IMG/VR virus record: IMGVR_UViG_3300037586_005524
Location: 19,221 to 83,220 of that record
Source of the DNA: a virus
DNA length: 64,000 nt
Reading direction: 5' to 3' (one strand)
How positions within the stretch are numbered: position 1 is the first letter of the stretch; each line of letters begins with the position of its first letter. The translations under genes and the position numbers were made by a program. This document shows positions 36,244 through 44,719 of this stretch, piece by piece. A model generated the notes under the pieces. The model made no database searches, was not told the origin of the DNA, and was given only the letters and a program-made list of their open reading frames with translations.

Positions 36244-37007
36244 TTATTACCTCTATATTTGCAAACATACATTATTTTATAATCCTTGAAGCTAGCTTGT
36301 TTTTCAATATCATAAGATTTATTAATCTCCACTACATCAAAATTATATTCATTTAGTAACTCTTTTAAAATAAAAGGAGTCCATAAAACGTGGTCTAAAT
36401 CATAGTCGAAGCTGTTAACCAGTTCTCCGTCTTTGAATATTTCTACATAATTTTTCATTTTTATAAAAGAGTTTAATAAGTCTGTGTTGGCAATACACTT
36501 TGTTATTATTTTGTTTTTATCATCAGCGTATCTCTCTCTGGTTGAAGAATAGGGCGGCTCTTTAATTGCAGCAATGCCATTCCAAGTATCAAAAATAAGA
36601 AGTGCATTTTTATTAAGCTTGTCAGAGGCTAGCTGTAAAAATTCTTTTAACTGTTTAAAGCTGGTTAAATGATTAACCACATAAAACATACTGATCATCA
36701 AATCAAAACTCTTGTCACTTAAATCCTCTTTTGTATTAGTAAAAAAGCATAAATTATTTTCAATTGATTTTTGTTTTGCAATTTTTATCATATCAGAAGA
36801 ACAATCATAACCGACCACATTTGTATTAGTTTTCTCAGATAAATAAGAAGCATGATTTCCTGTCCCACATCCAAAATCTAATATGGATTCAAGTGGAGCT
36901 TTTGAGTGTTTATTATATGCTTTAAAAACATAATCCACTTCTTGTGAATATTGTTTTTTTGAAAATATTTTATCGTAATATTCTACAAAATTACCAGAAT
37001 AACTCAA
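36240..37007 (-). CDS. SAM-dependent methyltransferase
   Basis: 255 residues. Motif I is LDFGCGTGNHASYL (residues about 41-55), motif II-like VVGYDCSSDMIKIAKQK, and the later FDLMISMFYVVNHL matches the class I methyltransferase fold. The Cys-containing motif (YDCSSDM) is common among sugar O- or N-methyltransferases. One base separates it from the RmlC-like gene upstream, and it overlaps the epimerase start downstream. Target may be a 6-deoxyhexose or amino sugar. Confidence 0.87.
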   Translation of the reverse strand: MSYSGNFVEYYDKIFSKKQYSQEVDYVFKAYNKHSKAPLESILDFGCGTGNHASYLSEKTNTNVVGYDCSSDMIKIAKQKSIENNLCFFTNTKEDLSDKSFDLMISMFYVVNHLTSFKQLKEFLQLASDKLNKNALLIFDTWNGIAAIKEPPYSSTRERYADDKNKIITKCIANTDLLNSFIKMKNYVEIFKDGELVNSFDYDLDHVLWTPFILKELLNEYNFDVVEINKSYDIEKQASFKDYKIMYVCKYRGNK

Positions 37008-37008
37008 C

Positions 37009-37509
37009 TTAATTTACCTCCCAATATTTCTGAGAGACAATAGAATGGTGATACCTGTAGTCATCTGCTAGCGCTTCTTTGTATGTAAGATTGCTCAAAA
37101 ATATTATATTTGTATTTTCTTCCAAACTCATCCAACCATTCGCACGATAAGGAGGGATTACCAAAACTTTAGGTGAACGATAACTCAATACATAACTTGA
37201 AATATAGCTTGGATTTGCTTTTAAAAATTCTTTTATAGCCAGCTCATCGTTATTATCAACTAAATCCTCCGGTATATCAACGCTTAAAAATTTTGCTGCC
37301 CCCGTAAGAACAGTATATATCTTCCATTCTTTTTTATGATAATGCACACCACGTATCACGCCCCTGCCATAATCTCCAACAAAACACGCTCGATTGATTA
37401 AGTCAGGATCTATATCATCTGTAAGAGGAGATAAAAAACCTCTTTGGTCATTTAAAACTAAAGTATTTATTAATTTTGTTTCTTTGAGGTCTTTGTTTAT
37501 TTTATACAT
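37009..37509 (-). CDS. RmlC-type cupin, sugar 3,5-epimerase-like
   Basis: 166 residues. The family core RGVIRGVHYHKKEWKIYTVLTG, PPYRANGWM and NLTYKEALADDYRYHH (seen as shorter pieces) belongs to dTDP-4-dehydrorhamnose 3,5-epimerase-like proteins; the RG-xHY motif carries the catalytic His. It is slightly shorter than RmlC (about 180). It overlaps the DegT aminotransferase gene by eight bases and lies next to the methyltransferase, a common trio for dideoxy or amino sugars. It acts on a 4-keto-6-deoxy sugar, whose nature is unknown. Confidence 0.82.
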   Translation of the reverse strand: MYKINKDLKETKLINTLVLNDQRGFLSPLTDDIDPDLINRACFVGDYGRGVIRGVHYHKKEWKIYTVLTGAAKFLSVDIPEDLVDNNDELAIKEFLKANPSYISSYVLSYRSPKVLVIPPYRANGWMSLEENTNIIFLSNLTYKEALADDYRYHHSIVSQKYWEVN

Positions 37510-38608
37510 AAAAATCTTTTATGACCTCACAAACATAATTAATTTGTTCTTCGCTAATATTAACAAAAGAAGGCAAACAAATTCCATTATCATAGGACTT
37601 TTCTGCCACTGGAAAGTGCTCTCTATTATAACGAGGATCTTTCTTCCAATATTCAAAGGCCGGCTGTAAGTGCAACGGATAAAAAAACATTCTTGGTTCT
37701 ACATCGTTTTCTCGCATATGTTGCATTAAGTCTTCAGCTTCATCTTTTTTAGTTTTCAAAATAACTCTAAAAGGAATGTAAGGGCATACCTCTTCTGGAG
37801 GTTGATAAATATCAACATGCTTAAACTCAGAAAAAGCTTCTGTATACTTTTTATGAATAAAATTTTTCTTTTCTACTAGGGTATCAAACTTTTTCATTTG
37901 AGCTAAACCAATTGCGCATTGAATATCAGTCATTCTGAAATTATAGCCCACTTGAGGATGAACAAAAGTTCCTCTTCCTCTTCTTCCTTGATTTCTAAGA
38001 TACAAAAGCTTCTCATAGACCTCTTCATTGTTTGTGGTTACAAAGCCGCCTTCGGCAGTTGTAAGGGTTTTATCTGCGAAAAAAGAAAAACAACCAACAT
38101 CTCCAAAACTGCCGCAACCTTTGCCTTTCCATTTTATACCAAGCGCTTGGGCTGCATCTTCAATTACCAGCAAATTATGTTTTCTTGCATATGCCATTAC
38201 TTGATCCATATTAGAAGTAAATCCAAAAAGATGAACTGGCATGATTGCTTTTGTTTTTTCTGTTAAAACGCGGTCGCAATCTTCTACGTTAATTTGTAAA
38301 TTTTCACAAACATCAACAAATACAGGCTTTGCGCCTAAAAATTCGACAGAAGTGGCGGAAGCAAAAAATGTAACATCCGGCACAATAACTTCGTCGCCCG
38401 GGCCTATTCCTAGTGCTTTTAAGCCCAAAATCAATGCCAGCGTGCCATTTGGTGCATAAACCCCATATTTCACGCCAATTTTTTCACACAACTTTTGATT
38501 AAATTCTTTAGCTAATGGACCTTCTGTTATCCAATTTGTTTCAAAACATTGTTTTATTGCTTCATATTCTTCCATCCCAACGAATGGCATAAACTGTGGT
38601 ACTTTCAT
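37502..38608 (-). CDS. DegT/DnrJ/EryC1 aminotransferase
   Basis: 368 residues, PLP-dependent sugar aminotransferase. Key features: GDEVIVPDVTFFASA, the VIEDAAQALG Asp/Gln pair, the PLP Lys near residue 180 in SFFADKTLTTAEGG, and the RNQGRRGRG and VGYNFRMTDIQCAIGLAQM regions. These enzymes transfer an amino group from glutamate to a 4- or 3-keto sugar nucleotide. Length is standard (about 370). Overlaps the carbamoyltransferase gene by four bases. Together with the RmlC-like cupin it would make an amino-deoxy sugar. Confidence 0.93.
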   Translation of the reverse strand: MKVPQFMPFVGMEEYEAIKQCFETNWITEGPLAKEFNQKLCEKIGVKYGVYAPNGTLALILGLKALGIGPGDEVIVPDVTFFASATSVEFLGAKPVFVDVCENLQINVEDCDRVLTEKTKAIMPVHLFGFTSNMDQVMAYARKHNLLVIEDAAQALGIKWKGKGCGSFGDVGCFSFFADKTLTTAEGGFVTTNNEEVYEKLLYLRNQGRRGRGTFVHPQVGYNFRMTDIQCAIGLAQMKKFDTLVEKKNFIHKKYTEAFSEFKHVDIYQPPEEVCPYIPFRVILKTKKDEAEDLMQHMRENDVEPRMFFYPLHLQPAFEYWKKDPRYNREHFPVAEKSYDNGICLPSFVNISEEQINYVCEVIKDFYV

Positions 38609-40224
38609 TTTTTCCTCACTAATAAATTTACATCATAAAAATACAGATAGTCAATGTTTGTTCTCAAAAAACAATCTAGTGCATGTTCTGCTGTTTCACA
38701 AATTGGTTCCCTATCATTAAAGCTTGTATTCAAAACAATTGGGACTCCAGATTTATTATACCATTTTTTAATAAAATTATAATACCATTTATTATCATTT
38801 TCTGTGACAGTCTGCAATCTAGCAGTTCCATTTAAATGCACAACTGCTGGTACTTTATTTTTTGCCTCTTCTTTGAACTCCAAAACAAAGCTCATATATG
38901 GACTATTTTTATCTTTTGTGAACCAATTTTTGACTTCTTCGCGAAGAATAGATGGTGCGAAAGGCCTAAACCACTGTCTATGTTTTACTTTTTCATTAAT
39001 GAGGTCCTTCATATTAGGACTTCTAGGATCTGCCAAAATGCTTCTATTCCCCAAAGCTCTTCGTCCGGACTCTGAGCCTCCTCCAAAAACTGCAACAATT
39101 TTTTGTTCATCCAGCAAATCAACTACTTTATCGTCGGTACACTTCTCATATAAAATATTATCCTGTTTTTTTAAGGCTTCTTCGACATTGTTATATCCAA
39201 AACCAAGATAAGGCGTGAAGTTGTCCTTCCACTCAATTCGTGGATTGTCCAGCACTTGATGCCAAAGATATTGGGCTGCACCAATTGTTAGACCGCCATC
39301 ATGAGGAGTTGGTGTTACATATATACTTTTTATTTGTGGGAACCAATCAAACATTTTTCCTACAGCTACCGAATTTAAGCTTACGCCACCAGAAAGACAA
39401 ATATTTTCAATGCCCTCTATCTGATTTAAAAGGCTTTCAAACATTTCTCTAATATAATCTTCTGTGGCTCTTTGAAGACCTGCGGCTAAATCAAATTTAG
39501 CTTGTTCGCTTTCTTTTGCTATTTCTGCCCATTTATTTAAGTAAGGGTGTGCAGGGTCATTTCCAGTGTTTGCCCCACGAGGTTGATCTGCGGGCTTATG
39601 AGTTGCTGCAGCAAGGTCGAAAGTAAGCATTCTAAAGAAATCGTTTTTATACTTTTCTGGGTTTCCCATCGCGGCCATGGCCATGACTGTTCCGGCTTGA
39701 TGTCCTCGGGGCCAACCAGATTGAAGATTAAAAATATAGCGCGTGCACCTTGTCCAAACTCCTCCAATATTTACCAAGTTAATTGGATAAGTGTGCACAT
39801 GCTCTATTTTGTTTCCCTTCCCTTTCCACACCGTAAAAGCTGTTGCGAAATTATCTTTTGACTCAAAGCCTCCGCCATCGATGGTTACAATTAAGGCGTT
39901 GTCTAGGTTACTAGAAAAAAATGCATTGGCTGCATGGCATTGATGGTGCCCATAAACATGTAAATGGCCGCCATTTTTCTCAGCAGTCTCCATTATTTTT
40001 TGATATGATTCTTCATAGCTTTTTAGTTTTTTTACAGAATAACAAGTCGCAAAATGTTGAATCTCGTTATAATTTTCATATTCATCAAATAAAAATTGTG
40101 CACTATCTCCTGCAGGCTCTTTTTCTCTAATATATCTTTCATATTCTGCATGTACAAGAGGTTTTCCATCTTCCAATACGCAAAATGAACAATCATGCCC
40201 AGACCATATACCAGCTATTTTCAT
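38605..40224 (-). CDS. Carbamoyltransferase, NodU/CmcH family
   Basis: 539 residues. N-terminal AGIWSGHDCSFCVLEDG and GHHQCHAANAFFSS with the catalytic/metal His residues, a VTIDGGGFE strand, SGGVSLNSVAVGKMF, and the C-terminal part GRRALGNRSILADPRSP and HRQWFRPFAPSIL are hallmarks of the NodU/CmcH O-carbamoyltransferase family. They transfer a carbamoyl group from carbamoyl phosphate to a hydroxyl via a carbamoyl-adenylate. The length is normal (about 540-590). It lies upstream of the aminotransferase and adds a second glycan decoration besides sulfation. Confidence 0.92.
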   Translation of the reverse strand: MKIAGIWSGHDCSFCVLEDGKPLVHAEYERYIREKEPAGDSAQFLFDEYENYNEIQHFATCYSVKKLKSYEESYQKIMETAEKNGGHLHVYGHHQCHAANAFFSSNLDNALIVTIDGGGFESKDNFATAFTVWKGKGNKIEHVHTYPINLVNIGGVWTRCTRYIFNLQSGWPRGHQAGTVMAMAAMGNPEKYKNDFFRMLTFDLAAATHKPADQPRGANTGNDPAHPYLNKWAEIAKESEQAKFDLAAGLQRATEDYIREMFESLLNQIEGIENICLSGGVSLNSVAVGKMFDWFPQIKSIYVTPTPHDGGLTIGAAQYLWHQVLDNPRIEWKDNFTPYLGFGYNNVEEALKKQDNILYEKCTDDKVVDLLDEQKIVAVFGGGSESGRRALGNRSILADPRSPNMKDLINEKVKHRQWFRPFAPSILREEVKNWFTKDKNSPYMSFVLEFKEEAKNKVPAVVHLNGTARLQTVTENDNKWYYNFIKKWYNKSGVPIVLNTSFNDREPICETAEHALDCFLRTNIDYLYFYDVNLLVRKK

Positions 40225-40239
40225 TATTACACCTTTTCC

Positions 40240-41172
40240 TTAAGATATTATTTCATAAGATACATTTTCTGTTTCAATAGGCCAATTAATTGGGTTCTTC
40301 TTCCAGTTGCCGCACTCATCAATTGGTAACTCCCAATCGCCATTTGCGATTGCTATTTCTTCAATAGAAAATGGTCTATGATCGTGAAATACAAAATCTT
40401 TTTTATCAACCCATTGATAATATAAATTGTCTTTTAGTGCTTCCCAATATAATCCATATCTAACATTTCCTCTCACGCGGCCTTGAGTCCCTCGCGGGTC
40501 TGTAAATATGGCAACAGAAGCTGGAAACCAGGGAACAAAAACTTTTTTACGACCATGAAAATGTGCGTTCCCCATTGTGGAAAAAAGATCTTCAGCATTG
40601 ATGTTTCCATCAACTTTCCAACCTCCCATTGTATCCAAACATTCTTTATTATAAAAACAATCTCCTGCTCCTGGAATAACTTTATGTTTTTGTATTGCAA
40701 AAATAGAATTACTCATTTTATGTTTTTCGTACTGTTCATTTTCTAAACGAACTTTACGTTGGGCGTCTAGCATTACAACAAAAACATCATCCCGAGAATC
40801 TAAGAAGTCAACATATTCATTTAACCAGCCTTTTCTGATAAATTGTGTATCTCCTTGTAACGGGACAATATATTCGCCACTTGCAGTTTGATGAAACAAA
40901 TTTAGTGCTGCTGAGAACTCATCGATAACGTCTTTTATTTTTCCAATATCTTTTTTTTCTTTAGATCTGGTTTCTTCTTGATTAATAATTGTCCAGCCGC
41001 GATCTTTTAATGTTTGCAAATATTCTTGTGTACCCTTTTCTTTACTATTGTCGTCAATGCAGATAAATTCTAATTCATCATCATAATCTTTTACTGACTC
41101 CATTAAAGATTCGGCACAGCTTTTTAAATAAAAAAGTCTGTTATAGTTAACGATCCCAAAAGAAATTTTCAT
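40240..41172 (-). CDS. Glycosyltransferase family 2-like
   Basis: 310 residues. N-terminal KISFGIVNYNRLFYLKSCAESL and CIDDNSKEKGTQEYL are typical of family 2 GT-A enzymes; the DxD counterpart is GDT in YIVPLQGDTQFIRKGW. The C-terminal half holds FYNKECLDTMGGWKVDGN and ENAEDLF-like NAEDLFSTMG, the ED catalytic base motif. GGAG precedes the ATG. Its stop is 15 bases before the carbamoyltransferase. Retaining or inverting behaviour cannot be stated, but family 2 is inverting. Confidence 0.8.
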   Translation of the reverse strand: MKISFGIVNYNRLFYLKSCAESLMESVKDYDDELEFICIDDNSKEKGTQEYLQTLKDRGWTIINQEETRSKEKKDIGKIKDVIDEFSAALNLFHQTASGEYIVPLQGDTQFIRKGWLNEYVDFLDSRDDVFVVMLDAQRKVRLENEQYEKHKMSNSIFAIQKHKVIPGAGDCFYNKECLDTMGGWKVDGNINAEDLFSTMGNAHFHGRKKVFVPWFPASVAIFTDPRGTQGRVRGNVRYGLYWEALKDNLYYQWVDKKDFVFHDHRPFSIEEIAIANGDWELPIDECGNWKKNPINWPIETENVSYEIIS

Positions 41173-41173
41173 A

Positions 41174-41971
41174 TCACTCCTCTCTCATCCCCTCAAATAC
41201 CGTTGTTTTATACTTTGAATTTTCTTCTAATAACATTTCAAAAAATCCTACATCTAGTTTTAAATTTTTTACCATGGCTGCTATAGTTCTTGTATCTTTT
41301 GGCAAACACGGCCCACCAAAACCTCTAAAATCTTCATTGCAGTTCAAATAAACATCATTAATATGATTTCTTTGTGTTATTGTGTTTTTTATTTTAGTAT
41401 AATCGGCGCCGGCGGCCTTGCATACTTCATAAAAGCTATTTGCAAAAGTTACCAAAGTTGCATTATAAATATTATTGAAATATTTAATAAATTCTGCTTC
41501 TAAAGGAGATAGTTGTACAAACTTTTTTGGATAATATCCATGTACATTTTTTAACATTTCATATGTCGAGAAATTATCAGTGCCTATAACACACAAATCA
41601 TGATTATCAATAAAATCTGCAACTGCACATCTTTCTCTAAGAAATTCCGGAATAAAGCATAATTCTAAGTTTGGATACGTTTTTGAAAATTTATTTATAG
41701 TTCCAGGAGCAACTGTAGATTTTATAGCAACAATTCCTTCATAATTATATTCATTTAAATCATCTACTACCATTTCAACAATGTCAGTGTCGCACTCTCC
41801 ATTTTCTTTAGATGGAGTTGGAACACAAACAAAACAGATATCAGTATCAAGCACATCTCTAATAGAAGAATCATATTTTATATCATGCACTCTCATATTA
41901 TGACCTAATTTTTTTAATCCTTCATGGACGGCGGCGCCAACTATGCCGGCGCCAATAATACCAATTTTCAT
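41174..41971 (-). CDS. Shortened UDP-glucose/GDP-mannose dehydrogenase-like protein
   Basis: 265 residues from ATG 41971, chosen because GGAGAAAAATAAT precedes it; a start at 42001 lies inside the neighbour. NAD motif GAGIVGAAVHEG, CVPTPSKENGECDTDIV, KSTVAPGTIN, EFLRERCA and the catalytic Cys loop GFGGPCLPKDT are present. As in 22064-22918, the C-terminal substrate domain of the usual 390-450 residues is absent. The two are similar but not identical, so the shortened form has been retained twice. Confidence 0.82.
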   Translation of the reverse strand: MKIGIIGAGIVGAAVHEGLKKLGHNMRVHDIKYDSSIRDVLDTDICFVCVPTPSKENGECDTDIVEMVVDDLNEYNYEGIVAIKSTVAPGTINKFSKTYPNLELCFIPEFLRERCAVADFIDNHDLCVIGTDNFSTYEMLKNVHGYYPKKFVQLSPLEAEFIKYFNNIYNATLVTFANSFYEVCKAAGADYTKIKNTITQRNHINDVYLNCNEDFRGFGGPCLPKDTRTIAAMVKNLKLDVGFFEMLLEENSKYKTTVFEGMREE

Positions 41972-41972
41972 A

Positions 41973-42935
41973 TTATTTTTCTCCAGAAATTTTTGTAACA
42001 ATAAAAGTATAAGGACTTGGATGTGAATAAACTATTTTAAGACCTATACTCTGAACAAAATAAGAAATTTCACTAGGATCATAAGTCCATATATATGGAG
42101 TTGTACAATCTTCTAAATGTAGTGCTTCTTCAATTTTTTTTATAGAATATTTTTTACATAATTTTTTAAGGCCGCTTATCATATTCGAGTATTTTGTGTC
42201 TTTAACCAAAAGCATATCTTTTAAGCTTTTTTGTTTTTTTTCATAATGCCATAATTTTCCTATAATTTTTAAAAACTCATAAGTGTTTTCTAAACTTTCA
42301 TTTAAAAATATTTCTCTTATATCCCAAGTGATTTGTGGGACATCGTTATCAGTAAAAAAATTAAAAATTAAAAACCCATTTGGTTTCAGTAAGTGTGACA
42401 AATCTTTTAATGTTTTTTTATAATCGCGTTGATGGTGTAGCGCCATATGATGAATAATCACATCAAATTGTTCTGAATTAAATACATTTGTAATCTCTTC
42501 TATATCTGTCTGCAAAAAACAAAAATTCTCTAAAGGGTTTTTTAAATTATTTAAATTAATAATATTATTAAAAAAAATATTTTCTTCTTTTCTATAAGGA
42601 ATTCTTTTATTTTTAAGGGCCTCGTGGGTCATTTTTGGACCAACATAAGAGCCATCTGCTGCGCACACAAATTTGGCGCCTAATTCAGCCGCAACTATAG
42701 AAAATCTACCAAGGCCCGAGCATGCATCTAAAACTACTTTATCTTTAAAATTTATATTTCCTCCGGAAAACCGCAAAAACTTTTGAATTCGAGATTTTCC
42801 CCAAGAGTCATCAAGGAAATCTCTTGATTGCAGTTCCCACATTCTATCATACAAATCATTATTTTTAGCCTTATTGTTTACATAAACGCCTTTACAATTT
42901 TTTAAAGAATCAAAATCTTTAAATATATTAATCAT
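41973..42935 (-). CDS. SAM-dependent methyltransferase
   Basis: 320 residues. Motif I is VVLDACSGLGRFSIVAAE (residues about 65-83), with FDVIIHHMALHHQRDYKKTL as motif II/III and LLKPNGFLIFNFF as the post-motif strand, the class I fold. An extended C-terminus includes a YSIKKIEEALHLEDCTTPYIW segment. The stop lies directly before the dehydrogenase-like ATG, and the start overlaps the preceding glycosyltransferase by eight bases. Probably methylates a sugar hydroxyl in the glycan. Confidence 0.85.
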   Translation of the reverse strand: MINIFKDFDSLKNCKGVYVNNKAKNNDLYDRMWELQSRDFLDDSWGKSRIQKFLRFSGGNINFKDKVVLDACSGLGRFSIVAAELGAKFVCAADGSYVGPKMTHEALKNKRIPYRKEENIFFNNIINLNNLKNPLENFCFLQTDIEEITNVFNSEQFDVIIHHMALHHQRDYKKTLKDLSHLLKPNGFLIFNFFTDNDVPQITWDIREIFLNESLENTYEFLKIIGKLWHYEKKQKSLKDMLLVKDTKYSNMISGLKKLCKKYSIKKIEEALHLEDCTTPYIWTYDPSEISYFVQSIGLKIVYSHPSPYTFIVTKISGEK

Positions 42936-43857
42936 TTTGTTCTCCTATAGTTTTTGTGAACAAGCCTGCGTACTCTTCAACGAGATTGTGCATGTCATAT
43001 CTTTTAACGTTATTATAGCAAATATTTATATCATTATTAATTGGAAAATACATATTTTTAGGTATATCTACCACACAATTTTTGTTTAAAACCGCAGTAG
43101 CCATGCCCACATCCCTCGATATTATAGGGATTTTCATTGCAGAGGCTTCTAAAATTGCTTGTGGACCTCCCTCTACTCTCGATGCAACTATATATAAATC
43201 ACAACAAGCATACATATCTTTTAATGTTTCTAGTGGCGCCATCTCTATAAAGTGAAAATTAATATTTTCTTCTTCGAGGCGATTAATTATATATTGTCTT
43301 CTCCAACCGCCTAACAACACAAATAAATTGTCTTTATTAATTTTTTTAAGAGTCTCAACGAATAAATCTGGGCCTTTTTCGAGTTTTGGGCTTATTAAGT
43401 CTGAGCCTTCTGTATCCCTCTGAAAGCTTCCAACAACATAAGCATCAGCAGGAATTTTTAATTCTTCTCTAGCTTTATATTTGTCAGTCGGGCTCCATAT
43501 TTTTGAATTATACCAATATCCAATAACCTCTACTGGTTTTTTTGTCATTTTAGAAATAAAATCCTTGGTTTTTTGACAAGGAGTGTGATAACAATCTACA
43601 TATTTGTCTCTTACAAGAAACTCACGAAGAGAGTCTTTACTAAACTTTTCAGGCACAACGTGGTGAATAGTAACTACAACTTTCTTTTCAATAAGAAATT
43701 TTGCTGGTATATTCCTCCAAAGCCACGGACTAATAATCCACAACAAATTTGCATTGTTTAAATTATCTGTATGATATTGTGGTTTAAGTTCTCGCCATTC
43801 CTTGACAATTCTATCAAGAATCCAATTTTCTTTTGGTGCTAGTGAAAAAATCTTCAT
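42928..43857 (-). CDS. Glycosyltransferase family 4-like (GT-B)
   Basis: 309 residues. The C-terminal half has the GT4 motif VASRVEGGPQAILEASAMKIPIISRDVG, where the E-x7-E pair binds the nucleotide sugar, with FQRDTEGSDLISPKLEKGPDLF and VLLGGWRRQYI before it. The N-terminal half shows WIISPWLWRNIPAKFL and VVTIHHVVPEKF, the acceptor side. It overlaps the glycosyltransferase gene upstream by 44 bases and the methyltransferase downstream by 8 bases. Donor sugar is unknown. Confidence 0.82.
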   Translation of the reverse strand: MKIFSLAPKENWILDRIVKEWRELKPQYHTDNLNNANLLWIISPWLWRNIPAKFLIEKKVVVTIHHVVPEKFSKDSLREFLVRDKYVDCYHTPCQKTKDFISKMTKKPVEVIGYWYNSKIWSPTDKYKAREELKIPADAYVVGSFQRDTEGSDLISPKLEKGPDLFVETLKKINKDNLFVLLGGWRRQYIINRLEEENINFHFIEMAPLETLKDMYACCDLYIVASRVEGGPQAILEASAMKIPIISRDVGMATAVLNKNCVVDIPKNMYFPINNDINICYNNVKRYDMHNLVEEYAGLFTKTIGEQND

Positions 43858-44719
43858 ATTTTTTTGCTACTTTCCTCATATCATAATCGCTATCATGATT
43901 ATTTTTTATTTTTTTTGTAAAGTCCATTGGTGGTGGTTCATATAATTTTACGGGCTCGAAGTCCCACTCGTCTTCTTTAATAATAATGGCGTTTGGACCT
44001 GCTATTTCTTTTGTTCCACCTGCAGAAGAACATATGATTTGACATCCACTTGCACGAGCATCAACAACAACATTTGGACAGTGATCAAGCCACGCTAAAT
44101 GTATGAAATATTTAGATCTTTTATATAAAGAAATAAGTTGTAAAATGTTTGTGTTGCCAATATAAAAGATTCTATCATCTTTTAAAATATCTTCGTTCTT
44201 TTCGCCGGCGATTACTAAACAATCTTTTTCAGAAGAGTGTTCTAAAAAATAATTCATATTCTCCGACAATCTTTTGTGTGGGCGCCAAGATGAAGCACAG
44301 CACCATACATTTTCATATTTATCTAATCGCGAATTAAAAGAGTGTGGCACTTTATCAATGTATTCAATATCAGCGCCATTGTGTATAACAATGGAATTTT
44401 TATGTTCTCCAAAATATTTTGTTATAAGCTGCTTATTAAAATTTGATTGAAAAATGGCGCCATCAGCACCGTCATAAGTCCTTTTTATGTTTGTATTCCG
44501 TATTCTGTAATTTTGCGCTGTGTTGAAATATATGCCGTCTAATCTTTGAAATAATGGTATATTATCAAAAGTACTTCTATAAGATTCTATAAAACATAAT
44601 CTTGCATCCGGGGCTTTATTTATATCAAAAGTCGTATCTAAGTATTTCATCAATTTTGAAGCAAAGTGGTTTGGCCCAGATGTGCTTCGCAAATCAACGT
44701 TTTCTAAGTGTATATTCAT
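43814..44719 (-). CDS. Glycosyltransferase family 4-like (GT-B)
   Basis: 301 residues. Segments FQSNFNKQLITKYF, HNGADIEYIDKV, CASSWRPHKRLSENMNY and HLAWLDHCPNVVVDARASGCQIICSSAGG are GT4-like: the last is the donor-binding loop although the usual Glu is changed (DHCPNVVVDA), so catalytic competence is uncertain. The C-terminal part is charged and may extend the fold. It overlaps the next gene by 44 bases and the large GT upstream by four. Neighbouring GT4 genes suggest a chain of sugar additions. Confidence 0.75.
   Translation of the reverse strand: MNIHLENVDLRSTSGPNHFASKLMKYLDTTFDINKAPDARLCFIESYRSTFDNIPLFQRLDGIYFNTAQNYRIRNTNIKRTYDGADGAIFQSNFNKQLITKYFGEHKNSIVIHNGADIEYIDKVPHSFNSRLDKYENVWCCASSWRPHKRLSENMNYFLEHSSEKDCLVIAGEKNEDILKDDRIFYIGNTNILQLISLYKRSKYFIHLAWLDHCPNVVVDARASGCQIICSSAGGTKEIAGPNAIIIKEDEWDFEPVKLYEPPPMDFTKKIKNNHDSDYDMRKVAKKYEDFFTSTKRKLDS

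Noticed and set aside
38804-39211. Plus-strand open frame of 135 codons opposite the carbamoyltransferase
   Set aside because: Antisense to conserved carbamoyltransferase segments, so it is a by-product of codon use there.
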